Source: Calamus simplicifolius
Lineage: Eukaryota; Streptophyta; Magnoliopsida; Arecales; Arecaceae
Direction of reading: 5' to 3'
Assembly (NCBI GenBank): GCA_900491605.1
Contig: UESW01004830.1
Span: forward strand, 62,001 to 126,000
DNA length: 64,000 nucleotides
Under the pieces are notes generated by a model that searched no databases, had not been told where the DNA came from, and saw nothing but the letters and a program-made list of their open reading frames with translations. Positions 1 to 12,658 of the stretch are shown here, one piece after another. A program made the translations under genes and the position numbers. Position 1 is the stretch's first letter; each line of letters opens with the position of its first letter.

Positions 1-3000
1 TGCACTGTGGTCACTTTTCCGAAATCCTTGCTATCTTGACAGAACCCACTAAAGTATGCTGTGTCTAAGAACCTCACTTTCATGCCCAACCGCTTAAATG
101 CACCCTGAGATTTCATCTGAGCAAAGACGTCTTGTTCTTTCATGCCTGCAGAGTTGTTCCTTAATGCATACCATTCATCGAATAGTGCAATGGTTCTGTT
201 GTTTGAGGCCACAAAGTAGAAGCCAGTGTTGATGAAATTGGAATCGTCCGATGGCTGACCATTATAAATATCACAGCTTATTTGCATGTCTTCTCCATCA
301 TAATTTAACTTGGCAAATGGGTTTCTCAGCCACATCACGTCCATATCCTGATAGCAGAAGGGAAGAAAGGTAAGAAAAACTTTTTCAATCCTTCTCTCCT
401 TTTGGCAAAGTCGATTTTTCACTACTACAAAAATTAAGAATGACTTGCAACGTATTTGTTGATCGAGATTTGATCCAATTCACACTCAGCTATTACAAAT
501 AGGACATAAAGATATTGGTTGATCAAGACTTTGATATTATGAATCGTGACTAAAATTCAAATAATGTTTGTTCTTTTTTTTTTTTCACACAACAATATAT
601 TTCGTTGAAATAAATTATATGACAACCAAAACAAGTGAATCTCAGCATCTATGGACAAATCCATATTGCTTTCAGGTTGAACTTTTTTTACTTGTCATTC
701 CTACTAGTCAGTTCAGAGATCATGAAAATTTCATCAGCTATGGCAGTCCCATCATAGTGAAGGCATAGGGACAGCCAGCCAGCCAGCTCACTTTTTAGTC
801 TGAAAACCATTCTGAATTGGATTCATGGATCAAGGTGATCCCAGAGGAATCAAACTGATTTCCACAAAAGATTTAATGAGGTTCTTATCCTGCCAAAATG
901 CGCCAAGGAAGTGCTAGATATTGTATCTTACATGAGTTTTCTTCGCTACAAAAGAATTTGTTGAGTATATTTAATACAGAATACAGGAGTGAAGTCATGC
1001 AACTTGAATTTTACAGCATAAAATAATCATACAGGCATCTGAATGTTATATATATGCTTCAAAATTAGCTGTCTGAATCAGAAAAGCATTTGAATTGGAG
1101 ACTTACAGTGAAGATGAAGCTGTACCCATGGCGGAGAATGTTCCCAAGTAAGAGAGTTCTTTGCCACATCATGTTGATGAAATTCTGAGACATGTAAAAC
1201 ACTCTCTGGAGAAGTTGGCACCCTTCGTGTCAAGCTGGTAGCAGTGGAGGTCTCGGGCCTTGCACAAATTGAAGGCAGTTTGATCAACTGCGACGAAAAG
1301 GAAGTGTCTGATCAAGAACTTTGTGTCCTCTCCTTCCCACAAGCTCTGAAGGAAGAGGTCTAGCATGCCATTCTCCTCCACGTATGCCTTATTTAAGACT
1401 GCAATAATCAGGGTCTTGTTTGCCATGGAAGCTCTCTCCAAAGCTGCTTCAAGTTCATCCTTGGGCGCAACTTGTTGCTGCTCACATACGTACAGGGAAG
1501 TTCACAAGCAATGTATAAACCATTTAGATTTGTTATTAGAGAGTTTATGCTGCATCATAATGTGTTGTGGAGGAAATGATCAACAATGATCCTCTGCAGT
1601 AACTTCTAATATTTTTGCTATCAATGCTCCCCCAGAGTCACCAGCCCAAGCGGTTACATGATGTTTTTTTTTTTTTTATCATTATGTGGAAGCCAATGAA
1701 CAAGATTAAAAGAAAATCGTACCTCTATCATTATATATACATATATGTATATATTTTCCAGTCAAAACGAAAATTTCTAGCATTGTAATTAGCAGGCATG
1801 AAACCTCCATGATGGTCAAATATATATATCTCTGAACCAATTACCATCATGGATAAAGCAAAGTTATTCCCCCACCCTGTTTGATGCTTAAAACTTGCAC
1901 TTGAGAGGCTGTTTTGGGGATTAAATAAATAGTTTTGCTTGCAAACTAAAAGTAAAGTTCAGCATGGATAAAGCAACCAGTGCAGCAAGATATGTGGTTG
2001 AGAATGTTCTTGCAGCTGGGGAGTCCACCATGGAGAGCCTCTGCTGTTGTACAAGAAACCTCACCTAGCTGGCAAGACCCAATTTTTAACAAGTTTACTT
2101 CCTTTGATGTTCCTTTCCTTCCAAGAAAATAGAAACAATAAAAGTTCAAACAAATAAATATTAAAATGCGAAAGCTCATGTATCAGTTCCCATTTCCCTT
2201 TCTTTCAGATCATCCACATGCATTCCAAGTGCCTACTGCAGCATGCTTGTTGAAACAAACGGAGCATTCATGGGCCAGGATTAGTTGGCTAATTTGACCA
2301 TGACAAACTCAGAGGAGAATAGATTGGAGGATTGGTAGAAGCAACACTTATCATACATTAAATATATATGTCAAGAGTAAATGCTTTTTAAAAAATAAGT
2401 AATAATTATTAAAATGGTTTCATCCTTATGTTAGTAAAATTTAGCAAATCCTTATGTTAGTGAAATTTAACTTATTTTAGCCTTTTTTCATGTAAGATGC
2501 ACTGCACTTTTCGTGATAGCAACTTTTTAGCCAATTAGTTTGTAAACTTTGACTCTTCTATCTTTGGTTGCTGGATTGATAATTTTTTATCGACTTATTA
2601 ATTTCTTTCAGGATTTATACATTCTTCATGAAAAAATTAACTTTTTGCAAAATAGCTAATCATGAAAATTTTTTAAAATACTTTTTATGTAAACATATAC
2701 TACAACAAATAGATTTGCTATACACTTAAATTTTAAATATTTTATGGAAAAAATACTACAATAAATAGATATTACTCTACCTAAACCTTTCAATTAAAAT
2801 CAAACATAAAAAATATTGCACGTATTTATATGTTCCAATTTAATATAGCAATTATTTTGAGTGTTGTGCAATAAATTAGGTGTCACCATAATAGAAAGAG
2901 AATTTTTTTTTTTTTTTTGATCAATGAAAAAATGAAAAAGAAAAGAAAAGGAGTCCAATACATGACTTGTTAACAATGGATAGGCCTTACTTGAAAGCAC

Positions 3001-3187
3001 TTCAAAAATAAAGCGTATAATGTTTGAAGCCTATCATAAAATATCTAAATAAGGATAGATCCTCTCTCTCTCTCTATCAATAAATCCCAATAAAAGTCTT
3101 GATTAGTGTTAAATATTTTTGGTAGCAAGTGGTTGGATCCTTCCACATAATCTAGTCGATGTTGTTGTTTATAAGTGTTTAATATAT

Positions 3188-3222
<35 letters not shown>

Positions 3223-3662
3223 TCTGGGATTAATGCACAGTAGCCATTAATCAAATGCCTTCTGGTGGTGTTCTCCTCTTATTCTCATTCTCATTTATCT
3301 TAAACAGAAAGAAACATTAATAATACACAACGCAACCTGGTGCTCGACATGATCTATAGATGCATTCATTCGCTTCTTGTACTTATATTCTTTTAAAACA
3401 ACAAGCTTAATTTAGATGTGAATGTTTAAAATTAAGAAAACAAAACGACTACTCATTCAACAAATTAAAACTGATCGACGTACGATAAAATGGAACTTAA
3501 TTAATTACGTACCGCATTTGATGAGCGCCGTTGCGTCAAGAAAGCCATCGACTCCGATGATGGCCACGAGCATGAGTAGATGATCGCCATCAAAACCAGG
3601 AGAGATGCGATGCCAAGGGTGGCGACGCGGCCGGAGACGCCATTGTCGGTAAGAAAGCTCAT
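1..3662 (-). CDS. nucleotide-diphospho-sugar transferase family protein (At4g15970-like), partial, one frame break
   Basis: Three exons are visible: 3662-3513, 1477-1107 and 347 to beyond the left edge, all with GT/AG borders and phase 0 joins. Exon 1 encodes a short cytosolic tail and one hydrophobic anchor (VATLGIASLLVLMAIIYS), as expected of a Golgi type II glycosyltransferase. Exon 2 holds the region beginning QQVAPKDELEAALERASMAN. Exon 3 begins DMDVMWLRNPF, whose DMD is the nucleotide-sugar/metal-binding DxD motif, and continues to the family block MKVRFLDT. This is the Nucleotid_trans family (PF03407); the sugar donor and acceptor are unknown from sequence. The start is the first ATG, directly before the anchor. 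Exon 2 is 371 nt and needs 372 to keep phase: one base is missing near 1201-1206 (FSRE to VFYMSQ), so this copy is either a pseudogene or carries a sequence error. Introns are about 2.0 kb and 0.76 kb. Family call is firm; intactness is not. Confidence 0.85.
3192..3219. repeat. CT microsatellite in glycosyltransferase intron 1
   Basis: Uninterrupted run of CT dinucleotides of about 28 bases inside the long first intron. A shorter CT run lies at 3061-3076. Confidence 0.9.
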
Positions 3663-4984
3663 GGTTAATTTGGAAACGGGAACGCTACGTACGTACGTAC
3701 GCCACCACCCAGAGTTCTATACACACGCCTACGTTGACGATCTCTAGTTTGGTGTGGAAAAAAAGAACAAAAAAGCCTGCGTGATGGACGCCATGATGAG
3801 AGGTTGAAGGAAACACGCCTTCTGGGCGCCATGCATTCATGTCGGTGGGAAAGCTCATGGTTTGCGTGTTGGACGCTGCTTCTTCTACTTCTTCACTTAT
3901 TATGATCAGAGGTTAATAAAGGAGACTACTTTTCATTCATCATGAGAGGTTAAAAAAAAAACGCCTTGAGTTCTTATAAGCCATACCGCCTAAATTATGT
4001 AGCCCAAAAATTTAAATAATAATTAAATTTAAATTATAAGCATATTTATAATATTTTTTCTATTATTTAACAAAGAATTATTTTTAAAGTGTTACAAATT
4101 TCTTCGACCATTTGAACATATATTATATTGAATGCTATGAAGTATATATATCTGAGATTATATATATAGTATTGACGTAATAGTATGGATTTGTTATTGT
4201 TTCCCAACTATATATGGTACGGTTGACCTAAATCTAATTGGATTCTGGAATTAAGATCCGAAAGTCAGGCTAGATTAATTTCTGGAAAAAAAAACTACAT
4301 TAGGTGAGAATGTCGCTTTAGTAGGAAACAAGCTCCTTTGATTAATCTTCGATCCTGATCATAAGCAAGTGGAACACGGAACAACAAGTTCGTACGAGGT
4401 CTAACCAACCATGGACCAAGCATCGAGTTTCTAATTTTATGGCTAGATTTCTACCGGTGCAAGTACTTTATTCTTCTTTTAATTTACTAATGACTAAATG
4501 AGTGCACTGATGATGAATGCATGCATTTGGGATACTTTGCCATTCTTTTTTTTTTTTTTTTTTTGCTATATAAAAAATTAATATTCTAACAGTTCAAACA
4601 TATATATACTAGATGGCAAATATATATTGCACCATGCAAAAAAAAAAATAGATGGTAATATATTTCACCATGATATGACAATTATTTTATCATGAAATAA
4701 CTCGATTTATGTTTGATTACTACAAATATATCAATCTTGTTAACCTTAATTAGCTTCGTGTTGGATAGAAGAACAACTTGAAAAAGATGACTTGATTGAA
4801 CAACTCACATGGCTCACATTTTTTTCTTTAACATATGTATGTACCAAAGATAAAATTTTTTTATTTTTTTTAAGCATACACATGCATGCGAGCTCATTTG
4901 CTATATCGCTTTCAGTGCAGCATAACTTTTTCATAAATCAAAATAAAGCCATGTGTTGGTCGAGACCTTTTTTTTACGAAAGAA
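3663..4984. other. intergenic, upstream of the glycosyltransferase gene
   Basis: No gene recognised. It is AT-rich, with poly-T tracts near 4543-4564 and 3950-3960. It should contain the promoter of the minus-strand transferase gene, but I could not fix a TATA box. The last part, about 4822-4984, is a diverged extra copy of sequence also present near 5700-5880 and 13370-13490 (see findings). Confidence 0.5.
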
Positions 4985-7900
4985 AATCAAGTCTACTGAC
5001 CATCGTTTGAAATTGAAGCAACGCAACGGCACCGACCGAAACGCAAGGAGAAGAGAAATATTAAAATTTCACTATTTAGGTGAGATGCTTCTACGTGTGT
5101 AAAAACCTCAGCAAACTATATATGCAACGTACTTGAACTCAAAATTGTCTCAACTAGTGCATTTATGTCTCAATAATATTTTAATATATCTTCTTCTTCT
5201 TCTTCTTCTTCCATCCCCTCTCAATCTATTAGGAGTTTCTTTTAATAAGTTTAATTCTCTCTTTTGTTTTTTTTTTTTGTTCTTTTTCTATTTTATTTAT
5301 GTGGCAATATGGTGTTAGTTTTGTAGTCTTCTCTATCTCCAATCCTGCATATGGGTTCAGTTTGGGACAGGGAGACATGCATCCATCTATAAACCACTTC
5401 TAATTACTCAAGCTTTTGATCGTTTTAGTTTGTCAACTTTATACTAAACTAATGAATAATAAGCCATATATTATGCATGACCAATAAACTATATTATATG
5501 CAATAACCTGCTCACGAACTATAATAAATTGCACCAACTTTGTTGCAAGCCACACTAGCTTGCACGCATCCACACTTTTTCAATTGCAGCAATGGGAACC
5601 GAAATGGGCTAAAGAATCAGCACCAGAAATAGACCAAAAGGAAAGCCGGGCCGTGCAGCTCATACAGGCGGCGCGTACGTATGCGTGTGCTAAAAATAAA
5701 AAAAAAATTTTCTTTAACATTTGCACGTACAAAAGATAAAAGTTTTTTTTTTTTTTTTCTTTTAAGCATACACATGCATGCGAACTCATTTGCTATATCG
5801 CTTTCAGTGCATCAAAATTTTTTCATAAATCAAAATAAAGCCATGAGTTGGTTGAGACCTTTTTTTTACAAAATTTTTTTTTTTTGTGCTCTACGCATAA
5901 TGCACAAATACATGCATCATATGCGATGATAAAATTACACGTATGTATAACCATGCATTCAATAAAAAAAATAAAAATATTTTTATTATATATGCATACG
6001 GATCAATTACCTTGTGTTGTACTTGTGTCTTCGTTGCTTGCGGTGCACAAAACTTTTTTCCCTTACCAAAACCAGTGGTTCCCCATGGAGCGGAACCTTA
6101 TTTGGTTCATTATAATTCACGGCAAGCGTGCCTAGAATTAAGCATGTAGCACAAGGAGGAAAAGACCGATTATATATATAACTCGGTGCCTTCTTCTTGG
6201 AGCAGGAGGTCTCGCGTGGCAGCCTTCACTCTGGAGATGCCTGGTTATTTAAAGCTATTCCGATCTCATCTCAGGACTCAGGATAATTTTAAAACTAATT
6301 TTTTTTGAATTCATATTAATTTAAAATAAAAATAATTTAAAATTTTTTTTAAAAAAATTAAATCTGAATGTAATCGAATCATTTCTTAGATTCGTAACGG
6401 AACATATCAAAATCGATTGTTATAAAATTGAAATAAATTATTTTTTTATTCATAAAATTATATTTCAAAATCAATTCAATAATACGTATAAACATTTAAT
6501 GGATAAAATTTATTTTTAAGATAAGAGTTTAAATTTATGATCATTCCATTTAAATGTGTCATATATTAGTAATTTTTATAATCTTTAAAACATCAAAATT
6601 TTTTGTACTCAATTTTTTAAATCTGAATCTGAACCAATTTAAATTAGGTTTTATAATATTAGAACCAAATCGAATTCAAATTTTTATCATAGTTTCTTTC
6701 CCTTAATTCGGTTTAGACTTGTCAAAGTCGATCGACGCGTTGCTATGGCGAAAGCAAAACATATACAAACTTGACCTTTAAGTAGCCATATGGTTTGTGA
6801 CCAAACATTGTCACACTTGCCCTTTAGCGTGCAAAGATGTCTAATTATGAGAAGAAAAGGAACACCATGTTGAAATTTTCTTATAGCCATTCTTTTAAAA
6901 ATTTAGGCTAACTGAATATCAAATTAATAAAGTAATTTTATATAAATCCAATGATCATCATTTGTATTTGTTGTTGCTAGAATCCGTCCTCCGACTCGGG
7001 CGCGACCGAGCTTCAGATTGGGCTCCCTCCTGGCGAACCTGCAAAACAGTCCTCACGTGAGAGGCGTTAGGGGTGGCTCTCTGCGGAAGACCCTTCGACG
7101 CTCAAGTCAATGGAGATCAACAACGAACAATTATGGGAGAAGCTCTCGCTGAAGAGTCCCTCCAGGGTGGCCTTTTGATAGCTCCGAGCAAAGCTTTAAT
7201 GGCAGAAAGGGGTGAGCAGAGATAGAGTGAGAGTAGTGCTGAGAATGCGTCAGGAATGCATTACCTGAGAGAATCTAGGACTGTGCTATTTATAGACGAT
7301 CACCTGATTCTTTGAGCGTGTCATAGGAGGTCTGAAAGTTGTTGGGATTCGAGGTTGATTTGAATCAGGCTATTGTGAGGCCGGTGGGATCCGTATCTTG
7401 TTAGTTAGAGGATCGACGGTCGAGAGGGCTATCTGGCGCTTTGAGATTCAGCGATCATATAGGCTCTAGGCCGTTTCTGGTAGTATAGGCATGATTGCCT
7501 ATGTGGATCCTTATTCGGTCATTATGGTTCCACAGAGGTAGGTGCTTGAGTGCCTCGGTCGGGCCGAGGCACAGAGAACGGCCTGATCCGCCGAAGTATG
7601 GAAAGGCTCGGTTTGCCGAGGTATCTGATGACTCGGTCCACCGAGGTATGACAAAGGAGTAAGCTGGGCGTATGGACGGTTTGATTCCGAAGAGTTATGG
7701 ATATCGCTCGGGCAGGCCGAGTTATGGACTGCTCAGGCTAGGGCCAAGAGATATGGATCGCTCGGGCTAGGGCCGAGAGATAGGGATCGCTCGGGTTGGG
7801 GCCGAGAGATAGGATAGCTCGGCTAGCAAGGCATAGAGCTATAATCCATACCAGGGGAATCCTTGGTTCACCGAGGGGCTAAGGTGCCCCGATCCATCGA

Positions 7901-8407
7901 GGTATAATGGTTGGTTCATTTCTTGCGGGCACCGCGCAGCGAGTGGGAGTCAGGGCTGATCCTAACCCCTTGCACGGTTATCAATGCAATGATGATTTTA
8001 CCCCTCAACACATGCCCCCCACTTCCTAGTTCGAAGCATAGGTTTGGGCGTAGGGAGTATAGACCCAGGTGGCACGATCCGGATGGAGGGATCTGGATTT
8101 GACAGCCTGCGTAATGATGCCCTAATTAATGTCGCACGGTCGCCCTGCCTTTACGGGATGGATCCGTCGTTTCTTAGGGACAACGGTCGGGGAAGCGCCA
8201 CATAGCAAATCCCGATTTTCACGGTGCTTGTGATGGCGGTTCTGGGTATCTCAATTGAGATGCCTTATCTTCCTTTTGAAGTTGTTTCTTTTGGGGGAAA
8301 GCAAGGTCGAAGCAGTGCCATTCCTATTTGCAGCACTTTCTCGTTTCTTCTTGGAGAATTTCGTTCCCCTGCTTCTTCTGTAACCCCATTCGGTGTCCCT
8401 TTTGACC
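4985..8407. repeat. 3.4 kb direct repeat, copy A
   Basis: This block is nearly identical to 12659-16090 in the same orientation. It contains about 2 kb of host DNA, then a gypsy-1-type LTR (6969-8010) and about 400 bp of the neighbouring gypsy interior. The match starts at the words aatcaagtctac and stops at cccttttgacc, after which the two copies diverge completely. Because the block includes the host flank plus the LTR edge of gypsy 1, the duplication happened after gypsy 1 inserted. Copy B is the complete context and copy A the derived, truncated one. Small indels separate the copies (poly-T and poly-A lengths, a TTC microsatellite). Confidence 0.9.
6969..8010 (-). mobile_element. gypsy-1-type LTR inside duplicated block (copy A)
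   Basis: Reads TGTTGTTGC at the left and CCCCTCAACA at the right, matching the LTRs at 14593-15692 and 32795-33869. It is preceded by gtatt, the same five bases that flank the original insertion, because the flank was copied too. A TATA-like word on the minus strand lies at 7287-7295. Short tandem blocks resembling GATCGCTCGGGCTAGGGCCG lie near 7690-7820. The adjoining 8011-8407 is the start of the gypsy interior and carries only a fragment of the opposite-strand gene. Confidence 0.85.
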
Positions 8408-8738
8408 TGGCATATCCTCAGAAACTAGAATCAATCCTGATTCGGGCCATATATTTACTTTGCCATTCTCGGCCCGATACAGGGCCCAAACGCTGCTCAA
8501 ATAGAGCTTCTGAACCGGCCCAATAAGCCCAAATTGAAGAAGCCCAGCCGGCCCAGCTTCCTTTTTTTTATACCGTTGCTCTCCTGTTTCTAACGAAACA
8601 TGGAGCAATTCACCCCGGTGGCCAGGGCCGTCGTCGGCCAAAATTAGGATTTGCATCGACTGGTTGGCAAATGTGGTTATGGTGAAAAAAGCAAATGACA
8701 AATGGCCTTCACCTCTTCCCTGCTGCTTTAAGCTCTGC

Positions 8739-8741
8739 TCC

Positions 8742-8780
<39 letters not shown>
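8739..8780. repeat. CT microsatellite
   Basis: About 20 uninterrupted CT/TC dinucleotides. In-frame translations give only Leu-Ser or Ser-Leu runs, so no protein is called here. Confidence 0.95.
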
Positions 8781-8783
<3 letters not shown>

Positions 8784-10148
8784 GTTCTTAAGCGGGGTTC
8801 GGTTGCTTGGAAAATACCTCAAGAAGAGGGGGGAAAAACTTCTGCTTTTGGGTATCAGGGAGAAAGGTTGTGAAATACTATTTCCAATGAAATATATTAA
8901 TTAATTTAATAAGCATGCTATATTTTAAAAATTATTGTTATTCATCGAACAATAAATCTTGAAACTTATAGTTAACTTACTATTTATTATTATTATATAT
9001 ATAATAATTTATATTTTTTTTATTATTATTATAAATAAATAATTATATCAATTAGTATAAGTTAAGTTCGATAATAAATTAGAGTACAAAAATTTGCTTC
9101 CCAATGGCTTGCATCTCTTGATGAAATAATGAAAAACTGCACTCAACTTTTTTAAGATAAAGAACGGTACTATATTTCGCAATATCTAATACTGTTCTCT
9201 AAATAACAAGGTAGACCATTCCTTTTTCGTTTTCCTATCAAATAAAGTCCTATTATTATTTTATTATGGTAAGTGACTAACGGCTTTTGAGGGGTCCGTT
9301 AATCGGTGATTTGAATCAGTGAATCCGATGACCCAAGCATCCGAAAAGCGTTTGACCGGGTCAATGTCCGGCCGGGTTGACACCTCCTCAAAACATGGTA
9401 ACAGCCATGCCGTTACCTTCTCGAAGACTCACAAAATCTGATGGTCTATGATCTTTCCAAACAATAATCTTTGGCTTCCGCAGCAAGCCACCTGAATGGT
9501 TCATTAAAACGTTTCAGCTCCGAGCTGATCGAAGCGCTGCTGGAGTTAGATTGGCGCAACAAAAGTAAGGCGACAGGAGAGGAAAAGGTGCAACCAATAG
9601 CGACTACCAGGGTTGACCCAAGGCACCAACGGTTGAGCCGTCTGAACCGGTCGGCGGTCTTGCTTCGCCGCTTTCGCTAATTCTCCCCTTATTAATTAGC
9701 AGACGCGTTCTTAATCCTATAAGCTTCGCGGAGATCATCGCGATCATCGGAAGGCCACGCCAGCCGTCCGCCGCTGACCCACTCTCCACCTCCTCCCTTA
9801 AAAAAGGTATTTTTTTCCGTTCTTCTCTCCTATTCTCTTTTCTCCCCCTGAGGCTGAGGATTATAATAATAAGGTTAGTTCTCCCTCTCAATAATAAATT
9901 CCACTCGCCTCTCTCTCTCTCTCTCTCTCCGTCGCTCGATTCGGGGCAGGCTCTCGAATTGGAGGGCCGAGCTTGGTGGAAAAGGTTCGATGCCGTTGCG
10001 ATCGTGGCTGTGCGGTTGCTTTCGAGGAGAGACGATGAAATCCTATTCCGAATCAAATCCTAATATAACACGTCTCCTAATAAGTTCTTATTGAAATCCA
10101 TATACCAAATCGAATCCTAATATAACACGTTTCCTAATAAGTTCTTAT

Positions 10149-10298
10149 CTTTTCCGCCAACAAACTTCGCTACATAAGGTACATGAAAAGTTCGCTTGGC
10201 AACTATATATTGGGCGAGGAAGTTCTTCTTTTCCGCCGATAAACTTCGCTACATAAGCTACGTGAAAAGTTCGCTTGGCAACTATTGGGCGAGGAAAG
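10149..10298 (+). repeat. 79-bp tandem duplication abutting the F-box start codon
   Basis: Copy 1 begins at 10149 and copy 2 at 10228, each opening with cttttccgcc and ending with ttgggcgagg. A few substitutions and one small indel separate them. The second copy runs into the start codon at 10299. Confidence 0.85.
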
Positions 10299-11594
10299 AT
10301 GGCACCCATGAAAGAAAGCCGTGACGAGAACGACCAAAGCGCCCCAACGCCGCTGCAGGACGAGAACGACCAAAGCGCCCTAACGCCGCTGCAAGACGAT
10401 CCGCTGCAGGACGATGGAGTCCTAGAGATCCTCACTCGGGTATCGCTCGACACCCTCGCTATTTGTCGATGTGTGTGCTGGCGATGGCGTCAAATCACAT
10501 ACGAGCCGACCTTTACCTCCCTCTACAGCAGCCGAACTCGGACAGTATCAGGCTACTTTATTCAATGCATGAAGAGAAACCACTACTTCTCGAGCTTCGT
10601 CTCCATCCACACTTTGGCACCCTCAGTCCCACCTCTATCCCTGGACTTCCTTCCTAAAGAGGTGAAGATTGAAGCAGTGGCACCTCGAGGCATCATGCTT
10701 TGCACTAGCCAAGATTATCGCATTATTCCTCGGTATTATGTATGTAAGCCAGCAACTCGGCAATGGGTTCAAATACCTAACCCAAAAACTAGGTATCAAA
10801 CCATGGGAATTGCGATAGTGGCCCCTTCCGCTGGACAGTTGAAGTATAAGATTATTCGTTTCTCCGATACAAAACCGGTGACCTACGATATGCGGTGCGA
10901 GATCTTTGACTCGCGCTCGAAAGCTTGGAGACGATCGAACGACATCCAGCTGCCTCCGCGTATGCTACTCAGCTGCGATAATGCGGTGTCAGCCAATGGA
11001 ACGGTCCATTGGCTCACATCCGATAAAAGTATCTTTGCCTTCAATGTTTGCAACGAGAGCTGGAGGTTGATACCATTGCCTGAAAAAGTCAGAGACGAGA
11101 AGCGGTGGTGCACCACGCAACTGGTGAAGCGTGAAAGTCGCCTTTGCTTGCTAGTTGATTACATCTGGGAAAAGTGGCTGGAGATCTGGGTCATGGCCAG
11201 CTACGAGGAGCAACGATGGGAGAGGAGGGAGGTGGTGAGCTTGGAAGCCCTCTACAAGGAGGCCGGAACTTCGATTGTTTCGGATTTATATTCCACTAAT
11301 GTTGCATGGGCGTGTGGTGTGAATCAGTTAATATGGTATGGCTTCTTCTCAAGTTAGTTAGTTTAAGATTTTTTTTTTAATTCAGTGAATATTAGTTTTG
11401 TGATTTTAAGGTCATATATAACTTTGGCTTCAGAATTTGATTATTTTCACCACTGCAGGTATGATTTTTGCGCCAAGAAGTTGACGATGATTGGCTCTAG
11501 TCTTGCAACTCATTCTAAGGATTTTTTTCCGTTCGAGTCGGATTTTGTTCCCTGCGAATTAACGACGGAAGACCCGGCCGGGCGTGGGATCTAG
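10299..11594 (+). CDS. F-box protein with F-box-associated domain
   Basis: Two exons, 10299-11335 and 11459-11594, joined at G|GTATGG ... CACTGCAG|GTATG, giving a protein of about 390 residues. The splice restores the frame at NQLIWYDFC. The N-terminus is low-complexity and contains a tandem repeat (DENDQSAPTPLQ / DENDQSALTPLQ, then DDPLQDD). An F-box follows at about residues 37-80 (GVLEILTRVSLDTLAICRCVCWRWRQI). The rest looks like a plant F-box-associated (Kelch-like beta-propeller) domain, with VCKPATRQWVQIP and FNVCNESWRLIPLP. Such proteins are substrate receptors of SCF ubiquitin ligases; the target is unknown. I chose ATG 10299 because no ATG lies further upstream in frame. There is no internal stop. 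It sits alone between two copies of a 3.4 kb direct repeat. Function is inferred from the family only. Confidence 0.88.
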
Positions 11595-12658
11595 TTTGGG
11601 TGCTTAACAGTCTAGTTTAGTTCTTTTAGGATATTTAATCGGATTGTTTCTATTGTTCTTAATGCTATATATTTTCTTTTTTTTTTTTTGAACTAATTTT
11701 ACAGGTCATATTATTTCTGGCAAAATTTTTTTTTTTTTTTTTTATGATTGTCAAAATCAAACCAACCAGCTTGAAGCCATGCGAACTATATCCTTTCTTT
11801 TCTTTCGTAAATAACAATGAAAGCGCTTGCTTGTTCAGAGCTGAAATCCTCTGATTCTCTTGTAAATTGTGAGCTTTTCATGCATTGTAGACTGGCACAG
11901 GTATCCACTGGTCTTCGCGTGCAGTGTGAATGTACGTAGTCTGAATGATGAGCACCATATAGATTCCTAATTTCCTATTATACGTGGTAGACGCTATTTC
12001 TATCATTTGAAACTCTTATTTATTAGTCATGAGTGCTGGATGACGGCACTTTAAAATTGTTGACTCTAAAGGAGGGAAAAGAAAATTCTTACTGCAAGGC
12101 CTAGATTATTAAAATGCCAATTTTAAGAACATAAGATGCTTTTTAATTGAGAAGTAGGAATTAATGGCAGCAAAATAGCTTTTGTCTATCTCATATATAT
12201 ATATCCTTAGCTTTGACTTTTTATACCTACCTTATTTTTGCCTTTATGTTAACACTATTTGGATAATAATAAGTTTAGTTCTTATCGATCCCTTAGCATG
12301 CAATTTGCCGTTGCCAGTATATATGTTAGGATAAAGATATAATTTACACATAGATTTGAGATGGGTTCGAGGTGAATTTTGGGACAGTGACTGAGTATAT
12401 ATAATGTATACCAGCATCTTGCAAGTTCTAACAATAAAAGTTTTAGTTCTTTCTAAAATCTATTCTGAATCTAGCTAGAGCTAAAGTTAATTTGAAGTCT
12501 AAGTGCCATCCCTACCTGCTACGTACGTACGACATCAATAATTGACGCTTACTTAAATCTCTCCACGTTAACGTGACATGTAGTTCTGAAAAAGTCCAAT
12601 GTGTAATTAGGCCCTGATCGATTTAATTGCCGAGTTAAACCAGCAGCTCAATATTCGC
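11595..12658. other. intergenic, no gene recognised
   Basis: AT-rich sequence downstream of the F-box gene with poly-T stretches near 11677-11690 and 11727-11743. It presumably holds the 3' UTR of that gene. No coding similarity or structured element recognised. Confidence 0.5.

Larger units (their letters stand above)
8408..10298 (+). promoter_or_regulatory. putative promoter and leader region of the F-box gene
   Basis: No gene recognised in this 1.9 kb. Around 8465-8560 there are at least six GGCCCA/GCCCA words on either strand, which resemble the site II elements bound by TCP factors in plant promoters. A CT microsatellite lies at about 8740-8780 and another at 9909-9930. Directly before the start codon are two tandem duplications: a 57-bp period (copies beginning 10059 and 10116) and a 79-bp period (copies beginning 10149 and 10228). 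The second ends at the start codon, so it duplicates the presumed 5' leader. Which of these is functional is inference. Confidence 0.4.

Noticed and set aside
5133..6149. Several short plus-strand frames rich in Phe and Leu
   Set aside because: AT-rich, poly-T-derived and repeated with changes in the second copy at 12811-13753 without signs of codon conservation.
8324..8701. 125-codon minus-strand frame
   Set aside because: It crosses the boundary between the duplicated gypsy fragment and unique DNA, so it is a chance frame.
9604..10056. 150-codon minus-strand frame upstream of the F-box gene
   Set aside because: It lies in a CT-microsatellite-bearing leader/promoter region, contains GERERERGE low complexity and matches no family I know.
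10275..10298. An earlier start for the F-box protein
   Set aside because: The codon at 10275 is TTG; the first in-frame ATG is 10299, and plant nuclear genes rarely use TTG.
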